Assembly (NCBI RefSeq): GCF_004123805.1 | Contig: NZ_RWJX01000041.1 | Span: 1 to 32,334, forward strand | Reading direction: 5' to 3' | DNA: 32,334 bases | DNA from: Cellulomonas endophytica | GTDB taxonomy: Bacteria; Actinomycetota; Actinomycetes; Actinomycetales; Cellulomonadaceae | Part shown: positions 16,746 to 24,369 of the stretch, in pieces | How the letters are laid out: the number at the start of each line of letters is the position of its first letter | Position numbering within the stretch: position 1 is the stretch's first letter | Notes under the pieces: generated by a model | What the model was told of the DNA's origin: nothing | Databases searched by the model: none | The model's input: only the letters and a program-made list of their open reading frames with translations | Program-made: the position numbers and the translations under genes

Positions 16746-17590
16746 GCGTCCGTCCCGAGCGCCTCGGCGAGGCCCGCCGCGTCGAGGGGCGCGCCGCCGG
16801 CGGGCCGGTCGAGGACGAGGGTGCGGGTGCGCAGGGCGAGGGCCTCCCCGGCCGCCAGCGGGCGCCGCCGCGCGACGGCCGGTGCCGGGCAGAAGTACGC
16901 GTGCGGCCCCGTGCGCACGAACCAGGGCAGGACGGCGTCGGGCCCGCCCGGCTGCAGGCTCAGCAGCGCGACCCCCGGCCCCTCGACGAGGAGCCACGGG
17001 GAGGTCGACCCGTGCGCCGCCGCCTCCCCCGCGCCGTCGGCGACCGCGACGCCGGTGGCCGCGAAGGGCGTGCGCCAGAGCAGGCCGCCGTAGAACGCGC
17101 CGGCGCGGCCGTTCGTCGCCGGGCTGCCGAGGGTGAGCGGCACCTGCGCCTCGAGGACGGACGCGTGGTCGAGCACCCACCCGCCGAGCGCCGCCCGGGC
17201 CCCCAGCGTGCGCACCTCGCGCACCTGCACCGTGCCGTCGGGGGCGGTCCAGACGACCTCGAGCCGCAGACTGCCCCCGTCGGGGTCCGCCCGGAGCGCG
17301 ACGACGTCCTGCCGGCCGTGGTTGGCCAGCATCGTGGGGCCGACGTCCCGGACGTACGTGCGGCCGCCCCAGTAGGTGGTGCCCCCGACGTCGGGCAGCG
17401 CCAGGCCGATGCCGGCGTGGTGCGCGTGGTCCTGCGGCGCCACCTCCGTGACGGCGACGCCGCGCAGGGTCGTCACGGGGTGGAGCACGGGCCGGGGCGA
17501 GTGCTCGGGCGCCATGGCCCCCGGCCCGCGCAGGTGCGCGACGGCCGTGCCCCCGACCCGGAGCACGGCCGCCGGCGCCGTCAGGACCAC
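16742..17590 (-). CDS. DUF6807 (PmoA-like) family protein
   Basis: A 282-aa protein of the family annotated DUF6807 or PmoA. The PmoA name comes from old similarity-based annotation and gives no good evidence for methane oxidation here. Characteristic parts are the HPVTTLRGVAVTEVAP segment, DHAHHAGIGLALPDVGGTTYWGGRTYV with a His cluster, a long beta-rich middle, FYGGLLWRTPFAATGV, LLSLQPGGPDAVLPWFVRTGPHAYFCPAPAV, and a C-terminal segment on LALRTRTLVLDR. I read it as a galactose-mutarotase-like beta fold; this is inference. It often accompanies Gfo/Idh oxidoreductases, as here. The start is GTG 17590, overlapping the esterase stop by 10 bases, because no earlier codon fits. The function is unknown. 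Confidence 0.8.
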   Translation of the reverse strand: MVLTAPAAVLRVGGTAVAHLRGPGAMAPEHSPRPVLHPVTTLRGVAVTEVAPQDHAHHAGIGLALPDVGGTTYWGGRTYVRDVGPTMLANHGRQDVVALRADPDGGSLRLEVVWTAPDGTVQVREVRTLGARAALGGWVLDHASVLEAQVPLTLGSPATNGRAGAFYGGLLWRTPFAATGVAVADGAGEAAAHGSTSPWLLVEGPGVALLSLQPGGPDAVLPWFVRTGPHAYFCPAPAVARRRPLAAGEALALRTRTLVLDRPAGGAPLDAAGLAEALGTDA

Positions 17591-18555
17591 CGCTTCGCGA
17601 GCCAGTCGTACTTGCGCACCTGGTGGTGCTCGTCGCCGCCGTCGTGCTGGTTGTACGGGTACACGGCGATCTCCCTGTCGGTGGAGCCCCACCGGTTGAA
17701 CGCGGCGAAGACCGTCGACGGGGGGCAGGTGGCGTCCATGAGCCCGACGGAGAACAGGGTCGGCGCCGTGGCCCGGGGGGCGAGGACTGCGCCGTCCACG
17801 TAGGACAAAGTCCGCAGCGCCGCGTCCACGTGGTCCCGGTTGCGGCGCAGGTAGCGCACCACCTCCGCGTAGGGGTCGTTGTCGGTGACCCGGATCGCCC
17901 GCTCCATGTGGCACAGGAAGGGGACGTCGACGAGGGCGCCGGCCAGGTCGTCCCGCAGGGCGGCGACCGCGATCGCGATGCCGCCGCCCTGGCTCCCCCC
18001 GGCGACGACGACCCGGTCGGGGTCGACGAGGCCCGAGGCCAGCGCCGCGTCGACGGCCCGCACGGCGTCCGCGTACACCCGCCGGTAGAAGTACGTGGCG
18101 GGGTCGAGGATGCCGCGGGTCATGTGCCCCGGGGCGGCGATGAGGCCGGCCCCGGGGTCGTCGTCCGGGGTCGCACCGGTCCGCCCGCCCCAGCCCATGC
18201 CGCGGGTGTCCATCGTCAGCTGCGCGTACCCGGCCACCGCCCACGCCACGTGCTGGTGGGCCAGCCCGCGCCCGCCGCTGTACCCCACGTACTCCACGAC
18301 CCCCGGGAGCGGGCCCGAGGTGCCGGCGGGCACGTGCAGCCACGCCTTCACCCGGGTGCCGCCGAAGCCGCTGAAGGTGACGTCGTAGGTCGTGACGAGG
18401 GCGAGGTGGTTGTCCACCGGCTCCATCACGAGGTCGAGCGGGTGGCTGCGCGTGAGGGCCAGGGTGTCCGACCAGAACGCGTCCAGGTCGGCCGGCTCGG
18501 CGAGCTCGGGCCGGTACTGCTCGAGCTCGCCGAGGGGGAGGTCGAACTGCGCCAT
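17581..18555 (-). CDS. Carbohydrate esterase family 7 (acetylxylan esterase / cephalosporin-C deacetylase type)
   Basis: A 324-aa alpha/beta hydrolase expected to remove acetyl groups from short xylo-oligosaccharides or similar acetylated sugars in the cytosol; it has no signal peptide. GGSQGG carries the nucleophile Ser188, LMDATCPPS the acid Asp274, and YNQHDGGDEHH the His304. These fit the positions of the well-studied Thermotoga CE7 enzyme (188, 274, 303). Tyr92 in EYVGYSGGRG matches the oxyanion residue, and the GMGWGG segment is a further family mark. It lies 12 bases after the SBP gene and overlaps DUF6807. An intracellular esterase beside an uptake system suggests that imported sugars are still acetylated. 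Confidence 0.92.
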   Translation of the reverse strand: MAQFDLPLGELEQYRPELAEPADLDAFWSDTLALTRSHPLDLVMEPVDNHLALVTTYDVTFSGFGGTRVKAWLHVPAGTSGPLPGVVEYVGYSGGRGLAHQHVAWAVAGYAQLTMDTRGMGWGGRTGATPDDDPGAGLIAAPGHMTRGILDPATYFYRRVYADAVRAVDAALASGLVDPDRVVVAGGSQGGGIAIAVAALRDDLAGALVDVPFLCHMERAIRVTDNDPYAEVVRYLRRNRDHVDAALRTLSYVDGAVLAPRATAPTLFSVGLMDATCPPSTVFAAFNRWGSTDREIAVYPYNQHDGGDEHHQVRKYDWLAKRWS

Positions 18556-18567
18556 GCCGCGGCCGTC

Positions 18568-19890
18568 CTAGCCGAGCTCGGTCTCGAGCTCGGAGACGAA
18601 CTGCTCCCCGGCGTCGTCGGCGCTGAGGCGGCCGAAGGACACCTCGGTCCCGAGCCGGCCGATGATCTCCTGGGTGGCCGAGCCGCCGACGGGGGTCTGC
18701 ACGTTCGGGGCGCCCTCCTGGGCGAGGATCGTGTCGAGGAAGTCGCTCTGCTCCTGCTCGACCGGGGTGAACTCCGGCTGGATCGCGGCGAGGACGTCCG
18801 GGTTGGCGGGGATCCCGAGGGTGAGCTTGTTCAGCGGCGCGGCCTCCTCGCTGTTGAGGAGCCAGTCGATGAGCATCGCCGCCTCCTCGGGGTGCTCGGA
18901 GGTCCCGGACGCCGAGTACAGCACCGTGGGCTGCGCCCACAGGCCGGGCTCGCCGCCGTCGTTCGGCACGTCGAGGATGACGAGCTCGTCGCCGGTGGAC
19001 TCGGCGTAGATCGGCAGGAAGTTGATGGGCTCGAAGGACATGGCGACGTTGCCCGTGCCCATGAGGCGCGCCTCGAGCGCGAGGGCGTCCTGCTCGGCCG
19101 AGAGGGAGGCGTCGGGCGCCGCGCCGGACTCGATGAGGCGCGCGTTGAGGTCGAACATGAAGGACGCGTCGTCCGCGACGTCGCCGACGCCCCCGTCCTC
19201 GGTGTAGACGTTGTCGCCGTTCTGCCGCGCGATGGTGTTGAGCAGCTGCTCCGTGTTGTTCAGCGTGACGCCGTAGGTGCCGTCGGGCGCCGCGTCGGAG
19301 ATCTGGGTCGCGATCTCGACGTAGTCCTCCCACGTCCAGGTCGTGTCGTCGGGCAGCGGGACGCCGGCCTCCTCGAACACGCGCGTGTTGGCGAGGATGC
19401 CGCGGCTGCCCAGGCCCGTCGGGACGCCGTAGACCTTGCCGCCGTAGGTCCCGCCGTCGAGCGAGCCCTCCGCGTAGTCGGACAGGTCGAGCTGCTCCTC
19501 GACGGTGGCGAGGTCGAGCAGCGCGCCGCGCTCCGCGTACTCGGCGATGACGTTGTAGGTGATCTGCAGGACGTCCGGGCCGTTGCCGCCCGCGACCTGC
19601 GTGGCCAGCTTGTCGTAGTACGCGGCGTACTCCGAGGGCTCCTGCACCACCGTGATGCCGGGGTGGGCCTCCTCGAAGAGGGTGATCTGCTCGTCCTTGA
19701 TGGCGTCGAGCTGCTCGCTCCCCCACCAGGCGAACCGGAGCTCGACCGCCTCCGTGCCGGCGTCCCCGCCGTCGTCGGGACCGGCGTCGCCGGAACCGGC
19801 GTCGGACGAGCCCCCCGAGCAGGCGGCGAGCAGGACGAGGGAGGCGGCGGCGATCCCGACGACGGTGGTGCGACTGGACATGGCGGACAT
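18568..19890 (-). CDS. ABC transporter sugar-binding lipoprotein (family 1 solute-binding protein)
   Basis: A 440-aa lipoprotein. The signal peptide ends in the lipobox LLAAC with Cys24, followed by a Gly/Asp/Ser-rich linker. The mature part reads VELRFAWWGSEQLDAIKDEQITLFEEAHPGITV, GGNGPDVLQITYNVIAEYAERGALLDL and YGVPTGLGSRGILANTRVFEEAG, all hallmarks of the MalE-like family that delivers oligo- or monosaccharides to the two permeases at 22500-24333. ATG 19890 (MSAMSS) or ATG 19881 could be the start. It lies some 195 nt downstream of a TTGACA/TACGTT promoter with two LacI-type operators. It heads an operon with the esterase, DUF6807 and oxidoreductase genes. The sugar is unknown. Confidence 0.93.
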   Translation of the reverse strand: MSAMSSRTTVVGIAAASLVLLAACSGGSSDAGSGDAGPDDGGDAGTEAVELRFAWWGSEQLDAIKDEQITLFEEAHPGITVVQEPSEYAAYYDKLATQVAGGNGPDVLQITYNVIAEYAERGALLDLATVEEQLDLSDYAEGSLDGGTYGGKVYGVPTGLGSRGILANTRVFEEAGVPLPDDTTWTWEDYVEIATQISDAAPDGTYGVTLNNTEQLLNTIARQNGDNVYTEDGGVGDVADDASFMFDLNARLIESGAAPDASLSAEQDALALEARLMGTGNVAMSFEPINFLPIYAESTGDELVILDVPNDGGEPGLWAQPTVLYSASGTSEHPEEAAMLIDWLLNSEEAAPLNKLTLGIPANPDVLAAIQPEFTPVEQEQSDFLDTILAQEGAPNVQTPVGGSATQEIIGRLGTEVSFGRLSADDAGEQFVSELETELG

Positions 19891-20052
19891 CCGATCTGGG
19901 TGTGGTGACCACGGCCCCCCGGGGAGGCCGTGCTGAGGCACGACGGGACCCGGGCCCCGTCGGCGGGCGGCCTCCGTGCCGCCGCGCCCGCGGGCCTGGG
20001 CTCCGCGTCGCCGCGGTGCCGGACCGGTGCGAGGACCGGTCGTCTGCTGGCC

Positions 20053-20072
20053 GGACCTCCACCTCGAGGTCC
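20053..20072 (-). other. Hairpin at the start of the SBP leader
   Basis: GGACCTC and GAGGTCC form a 7-bp stem with a 6-nt loop, 12-32 nt into the predicted leader. It is next to the operator at 20075-20085 and could stabilise the leader. The rest of the leader (19891-20050) shows no clear structure. Confidence 0.3.
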
Positions 20073-20074
20073 GA

Positions 20075-20085
20075 GAAAGCGTTTC
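20075..20085. promoter_or_regulatory. LacI-type operator 1 on the SBP promoter
   Basis: GAAAGCGTTTC fits the CcpA/LacI-type pattern GNAANCGNWNNC when one flanking C is included. It lies directly over the expected transcription start, just past the -10 of the SBP promoter, a classic repression position. Confidence 0.6.
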
Positions 20086-20091
20086 CTGGGG

Positions 20092-20121
20092 AACGTAGCA
20101 GCGGGCTTCCGCCGGTGTCAA
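20092..20121 (-). promoter_or_regulatory. Promoter of the SBP operon
   Basis: TTGACA (20116-20121) and TACGTT (20092-20097) on the minus strand are 18 nt apart. The expected start near 20085 gives a leader of about 195 nt before the SBP ATG. The stretch from 19891 to 20209 (319 bases) has no gene; it holds this promoter, two operators and two hairpins. Confidence 0.7.
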
Positions 20122-20128
20122 CGGCTGC

Positions 20129-20142
20129 GGTAAGCGCTCACC
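20129..20142. promoter_or_regulatory. LacI-type operator 2 upstream of the SBP promoter
   Basis: GGTAAGCGCTCACC is palindromic at 12 of 14 positions, with the central CG typical of LacI-family sites. It lies 8 nt upstream of the -35 box and 54 bp (about five helical turns) from operator 1. Confidence 0.5.
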
Positions 20143-20165
20143 CGGTGGGGCCGCGTCCCCGTCCG

Positions 20166-20197
20166 CGCAGGTCAGGGCGCCGCGGGGGGGACCTGCG
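20166..20197 (-). terminator. Possible weak terminator after the second esterase gene
   Basis: CGCAGGTC and GACCTGCG form an 8-bp stem with a 16-nt loop, 13 bases past the esterase stop and before the SBP promoter. There is no T-run, so this is a tentative call. Confidence 0.3.
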
Positions 20198-20209
20198 GCG
20201 TGAGTCGAT

Positions 20210-21382
20210 TCAAGCTCGTGCGGACCGCCCGGAGGGCGGCGGGGCCCAGAGCGCCCCGACGAGGAAGTCGAAGGCCTCGTCCTGCATCGGCCGGTCGAAG
20301 ACGTGCGGCCGGTCCCACCACGCGGCGCGGTACGCGTCGGGCAGGTCCGCGGCGCGCCGCTCCAGCTGTTCGTGCGCCGCCGCCATGCCCGCGGGCGGGA
20401 AGAGCGCGTCGTCCCGGCCGTACTGGACGAGCACGCGGCGCCCCGGCCGCAGGGGCAGGACGTCCGGCCAGTCCGCGTGGTCCCACAGGCCGGGGCTGCA
20501 CAGGAGCCAGGAGTGCGTGTCGAGGTACCGCGGCACCAGGGACCCGAAGGTCGCCATCATGCAGGTGACCACGTGCGCCCGCAGGCCCGGGGCCAGCGCC
20601 CCGAGCAGCACGGAGCGGCCGCCGCCGCCGGAGAAGCCGAAGGCCCCCAGGCGGTCCGGCGCCACGCCGTCGAGCGACCCGAGCACGTCCAGCGCCACGA
20701 GGTCGTCGTGCGCGACGGTGCCGGCCAGGCTCGTGCCGAACATCCCGGCGGCCTTCGCGACGAGGTCCTCGTGCAGCCCGGACACGCGGTCGTAGCGCTC
20801 GTCGTCGTCGGGCTCGACGCCCTGCTCGCGCCACAGGGCCTCGAGCGCCGCGACGCCGCCGACGAGGCGCGGGGTGCGCTGCACCAGCGGGAAGCGGCGG
20901 CTGCCCCAGGCGAAGGCGTCCGGGCACAGGACCGCGACCCCGCGGCGGGCGAGCGCCACGGCCGGGGCGCGGTCGCCGTAGAGGTCCCGCTGCAGCCGCG
21001 CGGCGCCGGCGCTGCGGCCCGGGCCCTCGGCGGCGAGCTGGTCCCCGCCGGAGGACTTGGCCCCGCCGTGGCAGTGCAGGCCCAGGACGCCGGGCACCGC
21101 GTCGTCCGTGTCGGGGCGGACCAGGTGCGCGCGGGTGGCGGGCCCGAAGCCCGTCGACCACTCGAGCACCTCGTGCCGCAGCCCGTCCCGCCGCTCCGCC
21201 GCCACGGTGCGCACGGCCGGCCGCGGCCCCGGGGCCGGGACGCCCAGCACCTGCGCGAGGGCGTCGCCGGCCGGGTCGCCGGGCCGGTGCCGGGGACGCC
21301 CCCGGACCCAGGACGGCCAGTCCTCGTAACCGGCCAGCGGGTCCGGCAGCGCGCGCCCGGCGGCGGGGTCCGCGGCCGTCAC
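20210..21382 (-). CDS. Dienelactone-hydrolase-like esterase of the alpha/beta fold
   Basis: A 390-aa serine hydrolase without a signal peptide. FGFSGGGGRS carries the nucleophile Ser251, VQYGRDDALFPP the Asp near 324, and RPHVFDRPMQDEAFDFL the His360. The region LHCHGGAKSSGGDQ near residue 105 probably forms the oxyanion side. It resembles large acetyl-esterase-type DLH proteins found in sugar-catabolic clusters, but is distinct from the CE7 enzyme at 17581-18555. The start is GTG 21382, overlapping the lacI stop by 4 bases (GTGA), so it is co-translated with the regulator. Its link to the LacI gene suggests a role in the same sugar pathway, for example removing a different ester group. Confidence 0.85.
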   Translation of the reverse strand: MTAADPAAGRALPDPLAGYEDWPSWVRGRPRHRPGDPAGDALAQVLGVPAPGPRPAVRTVAAERRDGLRHEVLEWSTGFGPATRAHLVRPDTDDAVPGVLGLHCHGGAKSSGGDQLAAEGPGRSAGAARLQRDLYGDRAPAVALARRGVAVLCPDAFAWGSRRFPLVQRTPRLVGGVAALEALWREQGVEPDDDERYDRVSGLHEDLVAKAAGMFGTSLAGTVAHDDLVALDVLGSLDGVAPDRLGAFGFSGGGGRSVLLGALAPGLRAHVVTCMMATFGSLVPRYLDTHSWLLCSPGLWDHADWPDVLPLRPGRRVLVQYGRDDALFPPAGMAAAHEQLERRAADLPDAYRAAWWDRPHVFDRPMQDEAFDFLVGALWAPPPSGRSARA

Positions 21383-22395
21383 GCCGCCCCCTCCGCTCGC
21401 GCCGGGCCCGTGCTGGCGCGCACCTGGACCTCCGGGTGCACGAGCACGTCCGGCGGCGGCTCCTCGCCGTCGAGCAGCGCGCGCAGGCGCCGCCAGGCCT
21501 CCTGCCCCAGGTCGCCGTGCGGGACGGCCGCCGTCGTCAGCGGCGGCGTGGTCCACCGCGCGAACGGGATGTCGTCGAACCCGGTGACCGACACCTCCTC
21601 CGGGACCGCCACCCCGGCCTCGTGCAGCGCGCTGAGCAGGCCCATCGCGACGAGGTCGTTGAAGGCCAGGGCCGCGGTGGCCCCCGACCGGCGCACGGCC
21701 TCCCCCGCCGCGTAGCCCTCCTCGAAGCCGACGCCGCAGGGCAGCACGTCCACCGAGAGCCCGGGGTGGTCGGCCACGTGCGCCGCGATGCCCTCGAGGC
21801 GCCGCCGGTGCGAGGCGCTCGAGGGCGGGCCGGCCAGGTACACCAGGCGGCGGTGGCCGAGGCCGGCCAGGTGGTCCAGCAGCGCCGCGATCCCCCCGCG
21901 GTAGTCGGCCGAGCTCGTCGGGACGCCCGGCGTCGGGCCCCGGTGGGTGAGGACGACGGGCGCGAGGGCGGGCACGAGCGCGGCGAGCTCGGCGTCGGAC
22001 ATGCGGGGGGCGCACAGGACGAGCGCGTCGCAGTGCCGCCGGGCCTCGCGCGCCAGGCCCGGCTCCTGGGTGACGTCCTCCTGCGAGTCCGCGACGAGGA
22101 CCCGGTAGCCGTCGGCGGCCGCGGCCCGGGTGATCCCGCGCAGGACCTCCTGGAACGAGGGGTTGGCCATGTCGGGGACCATCACCGCGATCGTCTGCGT
22201 CCGCCCCAGGACCAGGCTGCGCGCGACCGGGCTGGCCCGGTAGCCGAGCTCGTCGGCCGCGCTGAGCACCCGCTCGACGAGGTCCGCGGCGACGCTCGCG
22301 TGCCCGTTCATCACCCGGGACACCGTGGCCGGTGACACCCGGGCCCGCGCCGCCACGTCCGTGATCTGCGCTCTCGCCGACGTCCTCGACCGCAT
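21379..22395 (-). CDS. LacI-family transcriptional repressor of the sugar cluster
   Basis: A 338-aa regulator. The helix-turn-helix at residues 11-31 reads ITDVAARARVSPATVSRVMNG, followed by a hinge helix (AADELGYRASPVARSLVLG). The periplasmic-binding-protein-like effector domain has the usual TIAVMVPDMANPSFQEVLRGI, LVYLAGPPSS, ALAFNDLVAMGLLSAL and VSVTGFDDIPFARWTTPPLTT. ATG 22395 is chosen because GAGGAG lies 4 nt before it and the HTH then sits at the normal distance. An alternative ATG at 22443 adds 16 Gly/Ala residues and would be leaderless under the promoter at 22452-22480. It probably binds the operators at 20075, 20129 and 22463, repressing SBP, permeases and itself until a sugar binds. 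Confidence 0.9.
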   Translation of the reverse strand: MRSRTSARAQITDVAARARVSPATVSRVMNGHASVAADLVERVLSAADELGYRASPVARSLVLGRTQTIAVMVPDMANPSFQEVLRGITRAAAADGYRVLVADSQEDVTQEPGLAREARRHCDALVLCAPRMSDAELAALVPALAPVVLTHRGPTPGVPTSSADYRGGIAALLDHLAGLGHRRLVYLAGPPSSASHRRRLEGIAAHVADHPGLSVDVLPCGVGFEEGYAAGEAVRRSGATAALAFNDLVAMGLLSALHEAGVAVPEEVSVTGFDDIPFARWTTPPLTTAAVPHGDLGQEAWRRLRALLDGEEPPPDVLVHPEVQVRASTGPARAEGAA

Positions 22396-22426
22396 GCCGC
22401 TCCTCGCCCTCGTCGCGGCGGCACCG

Positions 22427-22456
22427 TTGCCACCCGCACCCATCGGTGCCTATCCT
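22427..22456 (+). promoter_or_regulatory. Promoter of the permease operon
   Basis: TTGCCA (22427-22432) and TATCCT (22451-22456) are 18 nt apart. The expected start lies at about 22463, on the operator, leaving a leader of about 37 nt with a GGAGG ribosome-binding site. Confidence 0.6.
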
Positions 22457-22480
22457 TCCCGTGAAATCGCTTTCTCGCAA
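22452..22480 (-). promoter_or_regulatory. Promoter of lacI, divergent and overlapping
   Basis: On the minus strand TTGCGA (22475-22480) and AAGGAT (22452-22457) are 17 nt apart. It overlaps the permease promoter head-to-head, with the operator at 22463-22474 in its spacer, so one bound repressor could block both directions. Confidence 0.45.
22463..22474. promoter_or_regulatory. LacI-type operator 3 between lacI and permeases
   Basis: GAAATCGCTTTC is a palindrome-like LacI site (GAAANCGNTTTC). It covers the start of the permease transcript and the lacI promoter spacer. Confidence 0.7.
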
Positions 22481-22499
22481 CGATGCGGGTGGAGGACGT

Positions 22500-23426
22500 A
22501 TGTCAGTCGTAGCAGAGCTGTCCCACGCGACGGCCCGGGGGCCGTCCTCGTCGAAGGGCCGGGACGACCGGGCGGCATGGGTGTTCCTCCTGCCGTGGAC
22601 GCTCGGGCTGGTCGGCATCACGCTCGGCCCGATGGCCGTGTCGCTGTACCTGTCGTTCACCGACTACAGCCTGCTGCAGGCCGGCAGCTGGGTCGGGCTC
22701 GAGAACTACCTGCGCCTGTTCGAGGACGCCCGGCTGCTGAACTCGCTGAAGGTCACCTTCACGTACGTGCTGGTCGGCACCCCGCTGCAGCTCGCCGCCG
22801 CGCTGGGCATCGCGCTCCTGCTCGACCGGGGCCTGAAGGGGGTCGGCCTCTACCGGTCGATCTTCTACCTGCCCTCGCTGCTCGGGGCGTCCGTGGCCGT
22901 CGCCATCCTGTGGCGCCAGCTCTTCGGGTCGCAGGGGCTCGTCAACCAGGTCCTGGCCCTCGTCGGCATCACCGGCCCGGGGTGGATCTCGGACCCCAGC
23001 ACGGCGCTGTGGACGATCATCCTGCTGCACGTGTGGACCTTCGGGGCTCCCATGATCATCTTCCTGGCCGGCCTGCGGCAGATCCCGACGATGTACTACG
23101 AGGCCGCGCAGATGGACGGCGCCTCGGCGTTCCGGCAGTTCCGCTCCATCACGCTGCCGCTGCTCAGCCCCATCATCTTCTTCAACCTGGTGCTGGGGAT
23201 CATCGGGGCCTTCCAGTCCTTCACGCAGGCCTTCATCGTCTCCGGCGGCAGCGGCGGCCCGGCCGACTCGACCATGTTCTACACGCTGTACCTCTACCAG
23301 CAGGGGTTCACGCGCTTCGACATGGGCTACGCGTCCGCCATGGCCTGGCTGCTGCTCGTCATCATCGCCGGCTTCACCGCCGTCAACTTCGTCGCGTCGA
23401 AGAAGTGGGTGTTCTATGACGACTGA
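22500..23426 (+). CDS. ABC sugar transporter permease 1 (MalF type)
   Basis: A 308-aa inner-membrane protein with about six transmembrane helices, the first at WVFLLPWTLGLVGITLGPMAV (in part). MalF-like families place the permease EAA loop at YYEAAQMDGASAFRQFRSITLPLLSP (in parts), which docks on the ATPase. Start: GGAGG, ACGT, ATG. It overlaps permease 2 by 11 bases. With the lipoprotein at 18568-19890 it forms an importer for an oligosaccharide or sugar. No ATPase gene is nearby, so a shared MsiK-type ATPase elsewhere is expected. Expression should follow the LacI operator at 22463-22474. Confidence 0.95.
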   Translation: MSVVAELSHATARGPSSSKGRDDRAAWVFLLPWTLGLVGITLGPMAVSLYLSFTDYSLLQAGSWVGLENYLRLFEDARLLNSLKVTFTYVLVGTPLQLAAALGIALLLDRGLKGVGLYRSIFYLPSLLGASVAVAILWRQLFGSQGLVNQVLALVGITGPGWISDPSTALWTIILLHVWTFGAPMIIFLAGLRQIPTMYYEAAQMDGASAFRQFRSITLPLLSPIIFFNLVLGIIGAFQSFTQAFIVSGGSGGPADSTMFYTLYLYQQGFTRFDMGYASAMAWLLLVIIAGFTAVNFVASKKWVFYDD

Positions 23427-24333
23427 GGCCACCGCCGAGGTCCGCACGTCGACCGTGGTCGATCCCGGCCCGCCCGGGGTCCGCCGCACCGCCTCCCGGT
23501 CGGGCCGCCGGCGGACGACGTCCGTCGCGGTCCACGCCGTGCTCATCGCCGCGAGCGCGTTCCTGCTGTACCCGCTCGCCTGGATGGTCGTGAGCTCGCT
23601 GCGGCCCACGCAGGAGATCTTCCGCACCCCGGGCCTGCTGCTCACCACCTTCGAGTGGCGCAACTACACGGAGGGCTGGACGTCCCTGCAGGACAGCTTC
23701 TCGCTGTACCTGTGGAACTCCGCGGTGGTCGTCTCGCTCGCGATCGTCGGCACGCTCGTGTCGTGCTCCATGGCGGCCTACGCCTTCGCACGGATGCAGT
23801 TCCGGTTCAAGCGGACGTTCTTCGCCCTCATGCTCATGACGATCATGCTGCCGTTCCACGTCGTGATCGTGCCGCAGTACATCCTGTTCAACAGGCTGGA
23901 CTGGATCAACACGATCCTGCCGCTCGTGGTGCCCAAGTTCCTCGCGGTCGACGCGTTCTTCGTCTTCCTCATGGTGCAGTTCATCCGCGGCATCCCGCGG
24001 GAGATCGACGAGGCGGCGCGCATCGACGGCGCCGGCCACGCGCGGATCTTCCTGCAGATCATGCTGCCGCTCATGGTCCCGGCGCTGGCGACGACGGCGA
24101 TCTTCACGTTCGTCTGGACGTGGAGCGACTTCTTCGGCGCGCTGCTCTACCTCAACACCCCGGACACCTGGACCGTGCCGCTCGCCCTGCGCAACTTCAC
24201 GGACTCGCAGGGGTCCTCGAGCTTCGGGCCGCTGTTCGCGATGTCGCTGGTCTCGCTCGTGCCCGTCTTCCTGGCCTTCGTCTTCGGCCAGAAGCTGCTC
24301 ATCAAGGGCATCGCCACCACCGGCATCAAGTGA
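23416..24333 (+). CDS. ABC sugar transporter permease 2 (MalG type)
   Basis: A 305-aa partner permease. An N-terminal cytosolic tail of about 35 residues (TEATAEVRTSTVV...RSGRRRTT) leads to the first helix VHAVLIAASAFLLYPLAWMVVSSL (in part). The EAA motif is EIDEAARIDGAGHARIFLQIMLPL (in parts). The C-terminal helix ends FVFGQKLLIKGIATTGIK. The gene overlaps permease 1 by 11 bases, so both are co-translated. It ends 36 bases before a convergent DedA gene. No clear terminator separates them. Confidence 0.95.
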   Translation: MTTEATAEVRTSTVVDPGPPGVRRTASRSGRRRTTSVAVHAVLIAASAFLLYPLAWMVVSSLRPTQEIFRTPGLLLTTFEWRNYTEGWTSLQDSFSLYLWNSAVVVSLAIVGTLVSCSMAAYAFARMQFRFKRTFFALMLMTIMLPFHVVIVPQYILFNRLDWINTILPLVVPKFLAVDAFFVFLMVQFIRGIPREIDEAARIDGAGHARIFLQIMLPLMVPALATTAIFTFVWTWSDFFGALLYLNTPDTWTVPLALRNFTDSQGSSSFGPLFAMSLVSLVPVFLAFVFGQKLLIKGIATTGIK

Positions 24334-24369
24334 CGCCTCCGCCCGGCCAGAGCCCGGGGGCGCCGGCGG

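Noticed and set aside
17591..20062. N-terminal extension of the DUF6807 frame
   Set aside because: It is an Arg-rich shadow on the same strand as the esterase and SBP genes, in a different frame.
20201..20212. TGAGTCGATTCA, a possible fourth LacI-type site
   Set aside because: It is nearly palindromic but does not fit the pattern shared by the three operators, and overlaps the esterase stop codon.
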